Source: an uncultured Pontibacter sp.
Lineage (GTDB): Bacteria; Bacteroidota; Bacteroidia; Cytophagales; Hymenobacteraceae
Assembly: GCF_947492645.1 (NCBI RefSeq)
Contig: NZ_CANLMZ010000010.1
Coordinates: 124,001 to 188,000, forward strand
DNA: 64,000 nucleotides
Reading direction: 5' to 3'
The notes beneath the pieces were generated by a model. It saw only the letters and a list, made by a program, of their open reading frames with translations, did not search any database and was not told the DNA's origin. The translations under genes were made by a program, and so were the position numbers. Shown here piece by piece: positions 7,680-16,886 of this stretch (the stretch's first letter is position 1; each line of letters opens with the position of its first letter).

Positions 7680-9617
7680 CTAAAGTATAAATGCTTTGCC
7701 AATAGACCTTGATTTCAGCTTGTCGTGAATCTCGGTTAGTATGGCCGGATCGTCTATGGTAGACGGGATGGCATAGTGGTCGCCGTCGGCAATGTTACGC
7801 ATAATTTTACGCAGTATTTTGCCTGAGCGTGTTTTGGGCAGTCGCGGCACTACGAGCACATTCCTAAAGTATGCCACCGCACCAATTTTCTCACGTATCA
7901 GCGCCACTAGTTCCTGTTCCAGTTGCTCTTCTTTGATCAGTTGCCCATCCTTGAGTACTACCAAACCTATTGGCCGCTGTCCGCGCAACTCGTCTGCAAT
8001 GCCCACTACAGCACATTCGGCAACAGCATGGTGGGCGGCTACCATTTCTTCCATTTCGCCGGTAGAGAGGCGGTGCCCCGATACGTTGATCACATCATCA
8101 ATGCGGCCCATAATGTATATATAACCGTCTTCATCCATGTAGCCGCCATCGCCGGTCATGTAGTACCCGGGAAAGCGGTCTAAGTATGATTTCCGGAAAC
8201 GTTCATCGTCTTCCCACAGCGTTGGCAGGCAGCCCGGAGGCAGCGGCAGTTTAACAGCTACATACCCTTCCTGCGCCGGAATAAGCTCTTTGCCATCTTC
8301 TCCCAGTATCTCAACTTTATACCCGCACACAGGCAAGCCGGCAGAGCCCGGCTCAGGAGGTACCAACCCGTAGCCTACCATATTTGCCACCATTGGCCAC
8401 CCTGATTCAGTTTGCCACCAATGGTCAATCACCGGCACTCTGAGCAGGTCTTTTACCCAATAGTAAGTAGCCACATCGCAGCGTTCCCCGGCCAGGAACA
8501 GGTACTTTAGCGAAGGCAAGTCGAAACGTCTTTTATGATGCCCCTCCGGGTCTTCTTTTTTGATGGCGCGTATGGCAGTTGGTGCCGTAAAAAGTACTTT
8601 TACATCGTGCTGCTTGATAATGCGCCAAAACGTGCCGGCATCTGGAGTACGCACAGGCTTACCCTCGAACAGCACGGTGGTGCAGCCATGAATAAGTGGT
8701 GCGTATACTAAGTATGAATGCCCTACTGCCCAGCCCACATCCGAAGCAGCCCAGAACACATCCCCGGGGTCTACACCGTACACCGCCTGCATGCTATACT
8801 TTAGTGCCACCGCATGCCCCCCGTTGTCGCGCACAATGCCTTTGGGTTTGCCTGTAGTACCCGATGTGTATAGTATGTACAGCGGGTCGTGCGCATCTAC
8901 AGGAACACAATCCGCGGGCCCGGTATTTTGCAGCAGCTCCATGTAATCAAGGTCGCGGCCAGGTTGCATGGCAGCCTCCACGTAAGGGCGCTGAAAAATA
9001 ATTGTATGATCAGGCTGATGCTTACTAACTTCCAGGGCTTTATCCAGCAGCGGTTTGTAGGGTATGTGCTTTTCGAACTCGATGCCGCAAGAGGCGGAGA
9101 TAACGATTTTAGGTTTCGCGTCATCAATGCGCACGCACAGCTCATGGGGAGCAAAGCCACCAAAAACAACCGAGTGTATGGCACCCAACCGCGCGCAGGC
9201 AAGCATGGCCACCACAGCCTCCGGTATCACAGGCATGTAAATCACTACTGTATCGCCTTTGCTTACCCCTAGCCCGCTCATGGCACCGGCAAAGCGTGCC
9301 ACCATGTCGCGTAGCTCCCGGTAACTATACTTGCGAATCGTATTTGTAACCGGCGAGTCATAGATCAGGGCTGTTTGGTCGGCGCGTCCATTTTCTACAT
9401 GATAGTCCAGGGCAAGGTAGGCGGTGTTCAGTTTCCCGCCTTTAAACCAGCGGTAAAAACCGTTTTCGTCGGTGGTAAGTATCTGCTCTGGCTGCTTGTA
9501 CCAGGCAATCTGCCCGGCTTGCTCGCCCCAGAAGCCTTCCGGGTCGGCTATACTTTTGCCATAGGCCTCTACATAAGCGCTTGGTTTCTTGGTCTTGGTC
9601 TCCATAGTCTCAGGCAT
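7680..9617 (-). CDS. prpE: Propionyl-CoA synthetase (PrpE/ACSS3 type)
   Basis: A 645-residue AMP-forming acyl-CoA synthetase. P-loop YTSGTTGKPKG at 250-260; the pocket segment reads HWWQTESGWPM, the version typical of PrpE and ACSS3 rather than the TETGG of Acs; GRIDDVINVSGHRLSTGEME follows; the acetylatable KTRSGK lies near residue 605. It probably makes propionyl-CoA, feeding the carboxylase (57455) and methylmalonyl-CoA mutase (40900-45476) in this window. The start lies 16 bp after the response-regulator stop, so it is likely co-transcribed with the two-component genes. Substrate choice is inferred from motif type. Confidence 0.8.
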   Translation of the reverse strand: MPETMETKTKKPSAYVEAYGKSIADPEGFWGEQAGQIAWYKQPEQILTTDENGFYRWFKGGKLNTAYLALDYHVENGRADQTALIYDSPVTNTIRKYSYRELRDMVARFAGAMSGLGVSKGDTVVIYMPVIPEAVVAMLACARLGAIHSVVFGGFAPHELCVRIDDAKPKIVISASCGIEFEKHIPYKPLLDKALEVSKHQPDHTIIFQRPYVEAAMQPGRDLDYMELLQNTGPADCVPVDAHDPLYILYTSGTTGKPKGIVRDNGGHAVALKYSMQAVYGVDPGDVFWAASDVGWAVGHSYLVYAPLIHGCTTVLFEGKPVRTPDAGTFWRIIKQHDVKVLFTAPTAIRAIKKEDPEGHHKRRFDLPSLKYLFLAGERCDVATYYWVKDLLRVPVIDHWWQTESGWPMVANMVGYGLVPPEPGSAGLPVCGYKVEILGEDGKELIPAQEGYVAVKLPLPPGCLPTLWEDDERFRKSYLDRFPGYYMTGDGGYMDEDGYIYIMGRIDDVINVSGHRLSTGEMEEMVAAHHAVAECAVVGIADELRGQRPIGLVVLKDGQLIKEEQLEQELVALIREKIGAVAYFRNVLVVPRLPKTRSGKILRKIMRNIADGDHYAIPSTIDDPAILTEIHDKLKSRSIGKAFIL

Positions 9618-9632
9618 TTTATAAGATATACG

Positions 9633-10016
9633 TCAGCTGGCTGACAGTTCTTTTATCTTCTCCATCAGGAAGCGAGGCGAGAAGGGCTTTGGAATGTAAA
9701 GGTCCGCCCCTACTTCGTAGCCTTTTTTTATGTCGGCCTCCTTTGTTTTAGCACTCAGGAAAATAACTTTAGAGTCTTTCATTTCTTCCTTTTTGCGGAT
9801 ATAACGGCATACTTCGTAGCCATCCACGTCTGGCATCATTATATCGAGCACCACAACTTTTGGCAATTCTTTATTTACGCTGTCGATAGCCTCGGTACCG
9901 TTACGTGCCACAAAAACCTTAAACCCGTTTTTGCGCATCAGGAACTCCAGGGGCAGCAGTATACTAGGGGCATCATCCACTACCAACACCTTCAATTTTT
10001 CTGTATCCTTTTTCAT
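9633..10016 (-). CDS. Single-domain response regulator
   Basis: A CheY-like receiver with the acidic pair DD, the phospho-acceptor Asp in VVVLDIMMPD (residue 58 from the chosen start), FLSAKT and the Lys of YIPKPF. There is no output domain. I prefer the ATG at 10016, four bases after the kinase stop, over the ATG at 10034 that overlaps it; the longer form adds only MQKHKA. It is the likely partner of the symporter-kinase immediately upstream and precedes prpE. With no DNA-binding domain it must act through another protein. Confidence 0.9.
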   Translation of the reverse strand: MKKDTEKLKVLVVDDAPSILLPLEFLMRKNGFKVFVARNGTEAIDSVNKELPKVVVLDIMMPDVDGYEVCRYIRKKEEMKDSKVIFLSAKTKEADIKKGYEVGADLYIPKPFSPRFLMEKIKELSAS

Positions 10017-10020
10017 TGCT

Positions 10021-12744
10021 TTATGCTTTTGCAACCGGGGCAGTTACTTTTACAGGCAGCACAAAAGAAAATCTGGCGCCGCTGCCAGGCTCACTCTCTA
10101 CCCACAACCTACCTTGGTGCGATTCTATTATTTGCTTGCTGATGGCAAGGCCAAGGCCGCTGCCTTCCGGCTTTCTCAGGTTCTGATTTCTTGCCTGGTA
10201 AAATTTATCGAAAATTTGTTTCTGGGCTTCGGGCTCTATCCCTTTTCCATTATCTGCCACATTCACTTTTATGTCGCCGTCTATGTAATAGCTTGATACG
10301 ATAACACGCCCCTGGTTTGGGTTGCAAAACTTAATGGCGTTCGAGATAAGGTTAACCAACACCTGCATCAGGCGGTCTTTATCTCCCTTAAACGCTGGCA
10401 GGTTATGCTGCACATCTACCACCAAGGCGATGTTCTTTTCCTGCACTAACTGTATTAACGCCTCTACTGATTCGTCTATTATTTCTTTCATCTGCAGCGG
10501 CACCAGGTTAAGCTGTTGCTTACCCGACTCGAAACGCTCCAGGTCCAGCACCTGCGTAATCAGCCTGGTAAGCCGCTCAGACTCCTTTACGATGGTGTGC
10601 AGGAAATGCTCCTGGTCTTCGCGCTCCATATCCGGGTTATCGTATAAAATCTCTGACAGGGCGCGGATTGATGTAAGTGGCGTGCGGAGCTCGTGGGTAA
10701 CGGTAGATAGAAACTCATCTTTTAGCTCGTCTAGTTGTTTTAGCCGTTCGTTAGCGCCACGCAACTGCTCGGTAGCCCGGCGCAACTCCATCGATTTCCG
10801 GCGAAGCTCGTTGTTAATAGATATCAGTTGCTGCGACTCTTTAAGGATGTTGAGCACCTCTTCGATGCTTATCTTCTCCTCTGTTACTACTGATGAAACC
10901 ATGATCCTGGCGGACGAGGAACCGATCACACCAGATAAAAGCTTTTCGGCATACGTTACTAATTTGGGATCTGCTTTACCGGTTTCGTCTGTTGGGGCGG
11001 GGTATTTGCGCTGATAAGCTTTCATGGCGGTTTCGGTGCGCTTGCGGCCCAGAAAGCTTACCAACAGCGATTTTATATCTGGTATATAAGCTGTTCCTTT
11101 CCATACTATAGATGACTCAAACACAGTAGAATACTTAAAGATATCTACAAAAACCTCTGCCTGGTTACGCTCCTGCGAGGTTTGCCGGCTAAGCAGCGAT
11201 ACGCCAATGTATAGCCCCGTATTCAGGAACATGGTCCAGAACATGGCATGCGAGATGTAGTCCATGTCTTGCAGGCCAAACAGGGCAAAAGGCTTTAGCC
11301 ACTCCACCCCAAAAGGGCCATGTGTAAGTATGGTAGTCGGCAGCATGCTTACGCCCACCATAGATGGCACCACTAAGGTATAAAACCAAAGTATAGAGCC
11401 TACGATTATACCTGTCAGCGCACCGTTTTTAGTGCCCTCTTTCCAGAAAATGCCGCCTATCACAGCTGGTGCAAACTGTGCCGCCGCCGCAAACGACACC
11501 AGCCCCACCTCTACCAGCGAGTAATACTCTGCCACACCTTTATAGTACATATACGCAAGCAGAAGCACTACTAAAATGCAGAAACGGCGGCTATTTATAA
11601 GGATGCCCGTCAGCTTGTTTTGGTAACGTTTTTTGATGGCAGGCACACTTACCAGCACAGGCATAAACAGGTTGTTGCTCATCATCACGCTAAGCGCTAT
11701 CACCGACACAATAACCATACTTGTAGCAGCCGAAAAACCGCCCAGGTACACTAAAACCGAAAGTATACTTTGCCCTTCGCTTAAAGGTATGGCCAGTACA
11801 AACATGTCAGCATCTACGGTGCCATTGGCAAAAAGCAGATCGCCGGCAAAGGCAATAGGCAGCACAAAAATGTTTATCGCAAACAAGTATAACGGGAACA
11901 GCCACATGGCCTTGTTCAGGTGCTGCTCGTTTACGTTTTCTACTACAGCAACCTGGAACTGGCGCGGCAATAGCAGTATGGCCAGCATCGAGAGCAGCAC
12001 CATCCAGAACCACTCCGCAAAGCCTCCATCCTCATTAAAAGTCACCAGCCGCTCAAAGTCAGGCAATTGCGCTGCCTGCTGCATAATATCGCCAAAGCCA
12101 TTAAAAACGCCAAAAGTCACAAACAGGCCCGCAGCTATAAATACCACCAGCTTCAGCACCGACTCAAAGGCGATGGCCGTAACCATACCCTCGTGGCGCT
12201 CGGTTGCCTCTACGTGGCGTGTGCCATACACAATGGTAAAAAGCGCCAGGCCAATTGCTATAAAGAACGAGGTATCCGGGAAAGCCTCTGCCTCTCCTAC
12301 CCGCCCGGTAAGCATGCTCAGGCTGCTGGTAATAGCTTTAAGCTGGATAGAGATGTATGGAATAATGCCCATCACAAAAATGACCGTAACGATGCTCCCG
12401 AGGGTAATATTTTTACCGTACCGCGAAGAGATGAAATCGGCCAGAGTGGTAATGCGCTGCACTTTGCATATGCGGATGATTTTGCGCAGCACTACCCACC
12501 AAAGCGGCGCCATTAAAGTTGGCCCGATGTAAATAGCCAAGTACTCCAATCCTCCTGATGCAGCCCTGCCCACGCTACCGTAATACGTCCAAGCGGTGCA
12601 GTATACAGCCATCGATAAAGCATAAATATAGGGGTTGCTAACCAGGCTGCGCCCAGCAAGGGAACGCCTTTCTGCCCACGAGGCCAAGCCGAAAAGCAGC
12701 GCCAGGTAGCAAAACGATATGCCGATAACAACCCAGTAATTCAT
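10021..12744 (-). CDS. Sodium:solute symporter-histidine kinase fusion (CbrA-like)
   Basis: A 907-residue protein. About the first 560 residues form an SSS-family transporter with some 13 membrane helices. A linker and coiled coil (about 630-670, rich in LRRATEQLRGANERLKQ) follow. The HisKA domain has His684 in THELRTPLTS, and the HATPase has N-box LISNAIKF (Asn802), DNGKGI and GSGLGLAIS. Such fusions are thought to sense a transported solute or its flux and signal by phosphorylation. Its neighbours (ActP-type symporter, PrpE, Acs) point to acetate, propionate or a similar carboxylate, as inference. It overlaps the upstream small membrane gene by four bases. Confidence 0.9.
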   Translation of the reverse strand: MNYWVVIGISFCYLALLFGLASWAERRSLAGRSLVSNPYIYALSMAVYCTAWTYYGSVGRAASGGLEYLAIYIGPTLMAPLWWVVLRKIIRICKVQRITTLADFISSRYGKNITLGSIVTVIFVMGIIPYISIQLKAITSSLSMLTGRVGEAEAFPDTSFFIAIGLALFTIVYGTRHVEATERHEGMVTAIAFESVLKLVVFIAAGLFVTFGVFNGFGDIMQQAAQLPDFERLVTFNEDGGFAEWFWMVLLSMLAILLLPRQFQVAVVENVNEQHLNKAMWLFPLYLFAINIFVLPIAFAGDLLFANGTVDADMFVLAIPLSEGQSILSVLVYLGGFSAATSMVIVSVIALSVMMSNNLFMPVLVSVPAIKKRYQNKLTGILINSRRFCILVVLLLAYMYYKGVAEYYSLVEVGLVSFAAAAQFAPAVIGGIFWKEGTKNGALTGIIVGSILWFYTLVVPSMVGVSMLPTTILTHGPFGVEWLKPFALFGLQDMDYISHAMFWTMFLNTGLYIGVSLLSRQTSQERNQAEVFVDIFKYSTVFESSIVWKGTAYIPDIKSLLVSFLGRKRTETAMKAYQRKYPAPTDETGKADPKLVTYAEKLLSGVIGSSSARIMVSSVVTEEKISIEEVLNILKESQQLISINNELRRKSMELRRATEQLRGANERLKQLDELKDEFLSTVTHELRTPLTSIRALSEILYDNPDMEREDQEHFLHTIVKESERLTRLITQVLDLERFESGKQQLNLVPLQMKEIIDESVEALIQLVQEKNIALVVDVQHNLPAFKGDKDRLMQVLVNLISNAIKFCNPNQGRVIVSSYYIDGDIKVNVADNGKGIEPEAQKQIFDKFYQARNQNLRKPEGSGLGLAISKQIIESHQGRLWVESEPGSGARFSFVLPVKVTAPVAKA

Positions 12745-12959
12745 ACTTTATCTCTTCTTTTTCGGGGGTCTTGCCTGTTTATAAAAAAGCCTATAGCCGC
12801 AATACACGCCAGCCATACCCCTGAAAGGTATAGGTACAGCACAGGAAAGCCACCAACCGTTCCGGCAGCGTTGAAAATGGAGATCAGGGGGAAGTTGAGC
12901 AACACGATAAACAGTACGCTGATAAAAAACAACCGCCTTCCTTTTACTTTGTCGCGCAT
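12741..12959 (-). CDS. Small two-helix membrane protein ahead of the symporter-kinase
   Basis: A 72-residue protein with two hydrophobic helices (about 10-28 and 40-59) between basic ends (MRDKVKGRR and NRQDPRKRRDKV). Its stop overlaps the kinase start in an ATGA-type junction, so the two are translationally coupled. By analogy with the DUF4212 and DUF485 small subunits that accompany ActP-type symporters, it may be a small subunit of the transporter half of the kinase. The family is not recognised and the function is inference. Confidence 0.75.
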   Translation of the reverse strand: MRDKVKGRRLFFISVLFIVLLNFPLISIFNAAGTVGGFPVLYLYLSGVWLACIAAIGFFINRQDPRKRRDKV

Positions 12960-13064
12960 GGTGGAGGGTTAAATTGATAAGGTTAAAATTGCTGAATGGC
13001 TACTTCCATACTGTCTACAGAAGCAACCATTCAGCAATTTTTACAACTACAAAGCAACTACTGG

Positions 13065-14756
13065 TTAATGATGCACCGCAGCCTCACCCGCACCTCTTGG
13101 TATGCGGATGTCCTCGATCAGCTCCTGGATGTGGGCTGGCGGGGCCGGTGTGAATCGGGACACGACAAAAGATACGATAAAATTAAGCACCATGCCAACT
13201 GTACCTATACCTTCCGGCGATATCTGTAAAAACCAGTTTTCAGGCACGTTGGCGGCAGGGTTTATAAACTTAAAGTATGAAATATAGGCAAGTGTGAACA
13301 CCAGGCCTGTAACCATTCCCCAGATAGCCCCTTGTTTGTTCATGGTTTTAGAGAAAATACCCATGATGATAACAGGGAAGAACGATGCGGCTGCCAGGCC
13401 AAAAGCAAAGGCCACCACCTCGGCCACAAAGCCAGGAGGGTTAATGCCGAAGTAACCTGCAATCACAACGGCAAAGGTAGCTGCCACACGCGCTGCAACA
13501 AGCTCCTGTTTCTCGGATATGCCGGTCATAACGGATTTTTTAAGCAGGTCGTGGGCAATGGATGTGGAGATAACCAGCAAGAGGCCTGCAGCTGTGGAAA
13601 GCGCCGCAGCCAGGCCGCCAGCCGCCACCAGAGCGATTACCCAGTTTGGGAGTTGCGCAATTTCGGGGTTAGCCAGCACCATGATGTCCTTGTCTATTTT
13701 CAGCTCATTTACATCCGGATTTTTGACGTACTGTATGCGGCCATCGCCATTTTTATCGTCTACGCCAATCAGACCTGTTTTTTGCCAGTTGTTTACCCAT
13801 TGCGGCATAGATGCAATGGGTTGGTTACTGGTGGTTTGCAGCATGTTGTACATACCAAAAGCGCCAACAGCAGGAGCTGCCGTATAAAGTATGGCAATAA
13901 ACACCAGCGCATACCCCGCAGACTTACGGGCATCTTTTACTTTAGGCACAGTAAAGAAACGCACAATTACGTGTGGCAAACCGGCTGTACCAACCATCAG
14001 CGCAGCCGTGATAAAGAACACATCGATGGTTGCTTTGCTGCCGTCGGTGTAAGCCGTGAAGCCCAGCTCGGTGAGCATGCCATCAAGTTTATCTAACAGG
14101 TAAGTCCCGTCCTGCAGCGTACCACCCAGGCCCAACTGAGGGATTGGGTTGCCCGTAAGCATCATCGAGATAAAAATGGCAGGCACCATGTAGGCAAAGA
14201 TCAGCACGCAATACTGCGCCACCTGCGTATAGGTAATGCCTTTCATGCCGCCCAGCACCGCATAAAAAAGCACGATGATCATACCAATGATTACGCCTGT
14301 CTCGATCTGTACTTCCAGGAAACGGGAGAACACGATGCCAACACCACGCATTTGCCCGGCCACATACGTAAAGGAAACAAAGATGGCACAAACCACAGCT
14401 ACCAGGCGCGCTGTTTTGGAGTAGTAGCGGTCGCCCACAAAATCAGGCACGGTAAACTTACCGAACTTGCGCAGGTAGGGCGCAAGCAACAATGCCAGCA
14501 GCACATACCCTCCGGTCCAGCCCATGAGGTACACCGAGCCATCATAGCCCATAAAAGAGATAAGGCCAGCCATCGAAATAAAGGAGGCGGCAGACATCCA
14601 GTCGGCGGCGGTTGCCATACCGTTGGCCAGCGGACTTACGCCACCGCCAGCCACGTAAAACTCTTTGGTAGAGCCGGCACGCGACCAAATGGCGATGCCA
14701 ATGTAGAGGGCAAACGAAAGGCCCACTATAATGTATGTCCAGGTTAAGATATCCAT
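13065..14756 (-). CDS. actP: ActP-type sodium:solute (acetate) symporter, large subunit
   Basis: A 563-residue SSS-family permease with about 13 membrane helices. The N-terminal part includes GGGVSPLANGMATAADWMSA, a hallmark of the acetate/pyruvate branch. A hydrophilic insert at about 310-350 (GVDDKNGDGRIQYVKN) looks like a calcium-binding DxNxDG loop. Pairing with a DUF4212 subunit 25 bp upstream places it in the VC_2705-like group. The expected role is sodium-coupled uptake of a short carboxylate across the inner membrane. Co-oriented acs and prpE support acetate or propionate as substrate. The symbol is tentative. Confidence 0.85.
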   Translation of the reverse strand: MDILTWTYIIVGLSFALYIGIAIWSRAGSTKEFYVAGGGVSPLANGMATAADWMSAASFISMAGLISFMGYDGSVYLMGWTGGYVLLALLLAPYLRKFGKFTVPDFVGDRYYSKTARLVAVVCAIFVSFTYVAGQMRGVGIVFSRFLEVQIETGVIIGMIIVLFYAVLGGMKGITYTQVAQYCVLIFAYMVPAIFISMMLTGNPIPQLGLGGTLQDGTYLLDKLDGMLTELGFTAYTDGSKATIDVFFITAALMVGTAGLPHVIVRFFTVPKVKDARKSAGYALVFIAILYTAAPAVGAFGMYNMLQTTSNQPIASMPQWVNNWQKTGLIGVDDKNGDGRIQYVKNPDVNELKIDKDIMVLANPEIAQLPNWVIALVAAGGLAAALSTAAGLLLVISTSIAHDLLKKSVMTGISEKQELVAARVAATFAVVIAGYFGINPPGFVAEVVAFAFGLAAASFFPVIIMGIFSKTMNKQGAIWGMVTGLVFTLAYISYFKFINPAANVPENWFLQISPEGIGTVGMVLNFIVSFVVSRFTPAPPAHIQELIEDIRIPRGAGEAAVHH

Positions 14757-14781
14757 TGTTTTAGCTTTTTATAGTGGGAGA

Positions 14782-15045
14782 TTAATCTTCGTGCACGTCA
14801 AATTCGCGGTCTAGTTTGTTCATCAGCCATACATAAAGGAAGATGATCAGCACGAACACATAAATAGAGCCCTGTTGCGCAAACCAGAAACCGAGCTTAA
14901 AGCCGCCCAACCTGATACTGTTCAGCTCATCTACCAGCAGTATTCCGAACACATAAGACACAGCAAACCAAAGGCCCAACAACGTGAGTAGAATCCGGAC
15001 GTTGCGCTGCCAGTATTCCTGCATTCTATTTTTATTATTTTCCAT
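14782..15045 (-). CDS. DUF4212 symporter small subunit
   Basis: An 87-residue protein with two membrane helices (about 15-37 and 50-72). It has the family pattern of an aromatic N-terminal YWQRNVRILLTLLGLWF, then FKLGFWFAQQGSIYVFV and a charged tail (LDREFDVHED). Proteins of this family occur next to ActP-type permeases and are thought to form a complex with them. It lies 25 bp ahead of the permease gene and 37 bp behind the porin gene, in one operon. Confidence 0.9.
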   Translation of the reverse strand: MENNKNRMQEYWQRNVRILLTLLGLWFAVSYVFGILLVDELNSIRLGGFKLGFWFAQQGSIYVFVLIIFLYVWLMNKLDREFDVHED

Positions 15046-15082
15046 GATGTTTTAGTTAAAGTATGATCAGGTTTTAAGGTTC

Positions 15083-16420
15083 TTATAAGTAAATCATAGC
15101 CTGCAACGTGATTTCGGGCCTATACTTGACATTGCTTGGATTAATGAAGTCAGGCCGGTTGCGCCAGTTAAGCGTTAGTTTGGAGTGGTGGCCCTCCAGC
15201 AGCAGATTTGCGCCAACATCCAGCACTTTTACCGACACCTTATCGCCGCTGCTGTCGCGCACGCCATCCAGGTTGCCGTAGCTAAACGCGGTGTAGGGCT
15301 GCAGCCTGGCTTTTTCGCTAATCAGGTTTTTAGGAAGCAGATATCCCAACTGCCCATACAGTATATCGCCTGTGCCAATGGTCGGGAAGGCATTGCCACG
15401 CAGAGCGCCACCGCCTGTGGCAGGGTTCATGATACCGATGCTGCGCACGTTGTTTCTGCCGAAGTCGTAGTTGTGGTATACAGCATATGCCGTAATCGCC
15501 GTACCTGCCTCCTGGTTAAGTGGCAGGTCCAGAAAAGCATCAACGCCAAAAAGACTGATGTCGGATGCTACTGTATCCTGCACCAGCCCACGCTGCTCGG
15601 TACGCCACATGCCATCTTCGTTGTGCATAAAGCCGGCACCGATGTTAAACACTCTTTTAGTGCCCAGGTAAGTACCCACCATAAAAGGCAACAGGTTTGA
15701 TTCCTGCTCTAAAAACTGGTAATTGTAGTACCCTTGAAATACCTTCTTGTTGTTGCGCGGATTATAGTTGGCTGCCGACCCTATGGCCTGTGCTGTATTG
15801 GTAACAAAAGGATCGTTTACTGCCATGCGGTAGTCTAACTTACCGATTTTACCTTTGGCATAAACACCCAACATGCGCGCAAACTGGTCGGCAGCATCGA
15901 TGGTAGCCCAGTTAAAAATCGGTGCATCGATGGCCATAAAATTAAGCGTACTTGCATTTGTCATGCGCGATACGCCGTTCCAGTAATGCAGGCCAGCCCC
16001 TAACGACAAGTACTGATCAAACACTTTATACTCTGTCCAGGCATCGTGGATAAAGAGTTGCGGCTTTTTACCGTCGGCGGCGCTTACGCCTCCGCTAACG
16101 GCATTCTGGTTATTTATACCAAAGTGCAGCAGTATCAGGAAACGTGGAGAAATCTGAGAATAGGTAAGAAAGCGGGAGCGGCGAAGGCCAACATCAAAGG
16201 TATTATCCTGGAACTCGTTGTTTCGGATAGAGCCACTATTGTTCTCGTTGTACCTGATCCATACCTGGTGCCAGGTTATAAAACGGATATACTTTGCACC
16301 ATCTGGGCTGACAGGAATTTTTATACCTGAGCTATACTCTGTAGAGCCTTGAGCAGCTACATCTCTCCCAGCGCAGCAGAGCACCAGCCCTACTACCACA
16401 TGAAGTAACAGTTTTTTCAT
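15083..16420 (-). CDS. Outer-membrane porin of the symporter operon
   Basis: A 445-residue protein with a signal peptide (MKKLLLHVVVGLVLCCAGRDVAAQ). The body alternates aromatic and polar strands (FLTYSQISPRFLILLHFGIN, LSLGAGLHYWNG and others) and ends in a terminal beta strand (EITLQAMIYL), as expected of a beta barrel. It is similar in style to phosphate-selective-porin-like proteins of Bacteroidota. As first gene of the operon with DUF4212 and ActP it probably carries the carboxylate across the outer membrane; this is inference from position. Confidence 0.75.
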   Translation of the reverse strand: MKKLLLHVVVGLVLCCAGRDVAAQGSTEYSSGIKIPVSPDGAKYIRFITWHQVWIRYNENNSGSIRNNEFQDNTFDVGLRRSRFLTYSQISPRFLILLHFGINNQNAVSGGVSAADGKKPQLFIHDAWTEYKVFDQYLSLGAGLHYWNGVSRMTNASTLNFMAIDAPIFNWATIDAADQFARMLGVYAKGKIGKLDYRMAVNDPFVTNTAQAIGSAANYNPRNNKKVFQGYYNYQFLEQESNLLPFMVGTYLGTKRVFNIGAGFMHNEDGMWRTEQRGLVQDTVASDISLFGVDAFLDLPLNQEAGTAITAYAVYHNYDFGRNNVRSIGIMNPATGGGALRGNAFPTIGTGDILYGQLGYLLPKNLISEKARLQPYTAFSYGNLDGVRDSSGDKVSVKVLDVGANLLLEGHHSKLTLNWRNRPDFINPSNVKYRPEITLQAMIYL

Positions 16421-16886
16421 TTGGTTACTTTTTAAAGGTTAAAGAGAGGTCAGCTGCTTCCCCGTTTTGTTCAAACTATATTATTCAGAATTAAGGGAAA
16501 AAGATGAGTTGCTGTTGATTTCTGCTAATTTAGTATAGCTAAAGCCTTCTAAGCTTAGTTATAGCTGTTCTTGATATCGTTTGAATAGGAAATCAGCTAT
16601 ACTATGTTGCTGCAGTTGGTCTATTCGCATTAAGTTTTTCAGCCTTTCAGATAAGGTTCAGGTTATTGTTCTAAGTATAACCTTGATAGCTTCCGAGCCA
16701 AACGCTTTGCGGTATCTGCCGTTCTTTCTCAGTTTTAATTACTTGTACTTTTATTTCTGGCATTGGTGCCCTCAGTCAGGGCAGGGGATAAAAGCCCCGT
16801 GCAGACGAATCTCTGTATTAGGCAAGGAGGGGTAAGGAGTGGTCGAATCCGGTACTGCAGAAGAAGTAAAGCAAATAGCTGGTAAG
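16421..16886. other. Gene-poor stretch of about 470 bp
   Basis: Lies between the porin start and the end of the IS1-type gene. It should hold the minus-strand promoter of the porin operon; an AT-rich stretch (16470-16500) is a candidate but no clean TAnnTTTG box is seen. A plus-strand 84-codon frame at 16581-16835 has no homology I recognise and ordinary intergenic composition, so I do not call it. Confidence 0.4.

Noticed and set aside
11633..12532. 299-codon plus-strand frame opposite the symporter-kinase
   Set aside because: Lies wholly antisense to a clear SSS transporter domain; the Ser/Thr/Met-rich product is typical of a reverse-strand shadow.
13332..14096. 254-codon plus-strand frame opposite actP
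   Set aside because: His/Arg-rich shadow of a conserved permease.
16581..16835. 84-codon frame in the porin upstream region
   Set aside because: No recognisable family, no signal of coding composition, and overlaps the expected promoter region.
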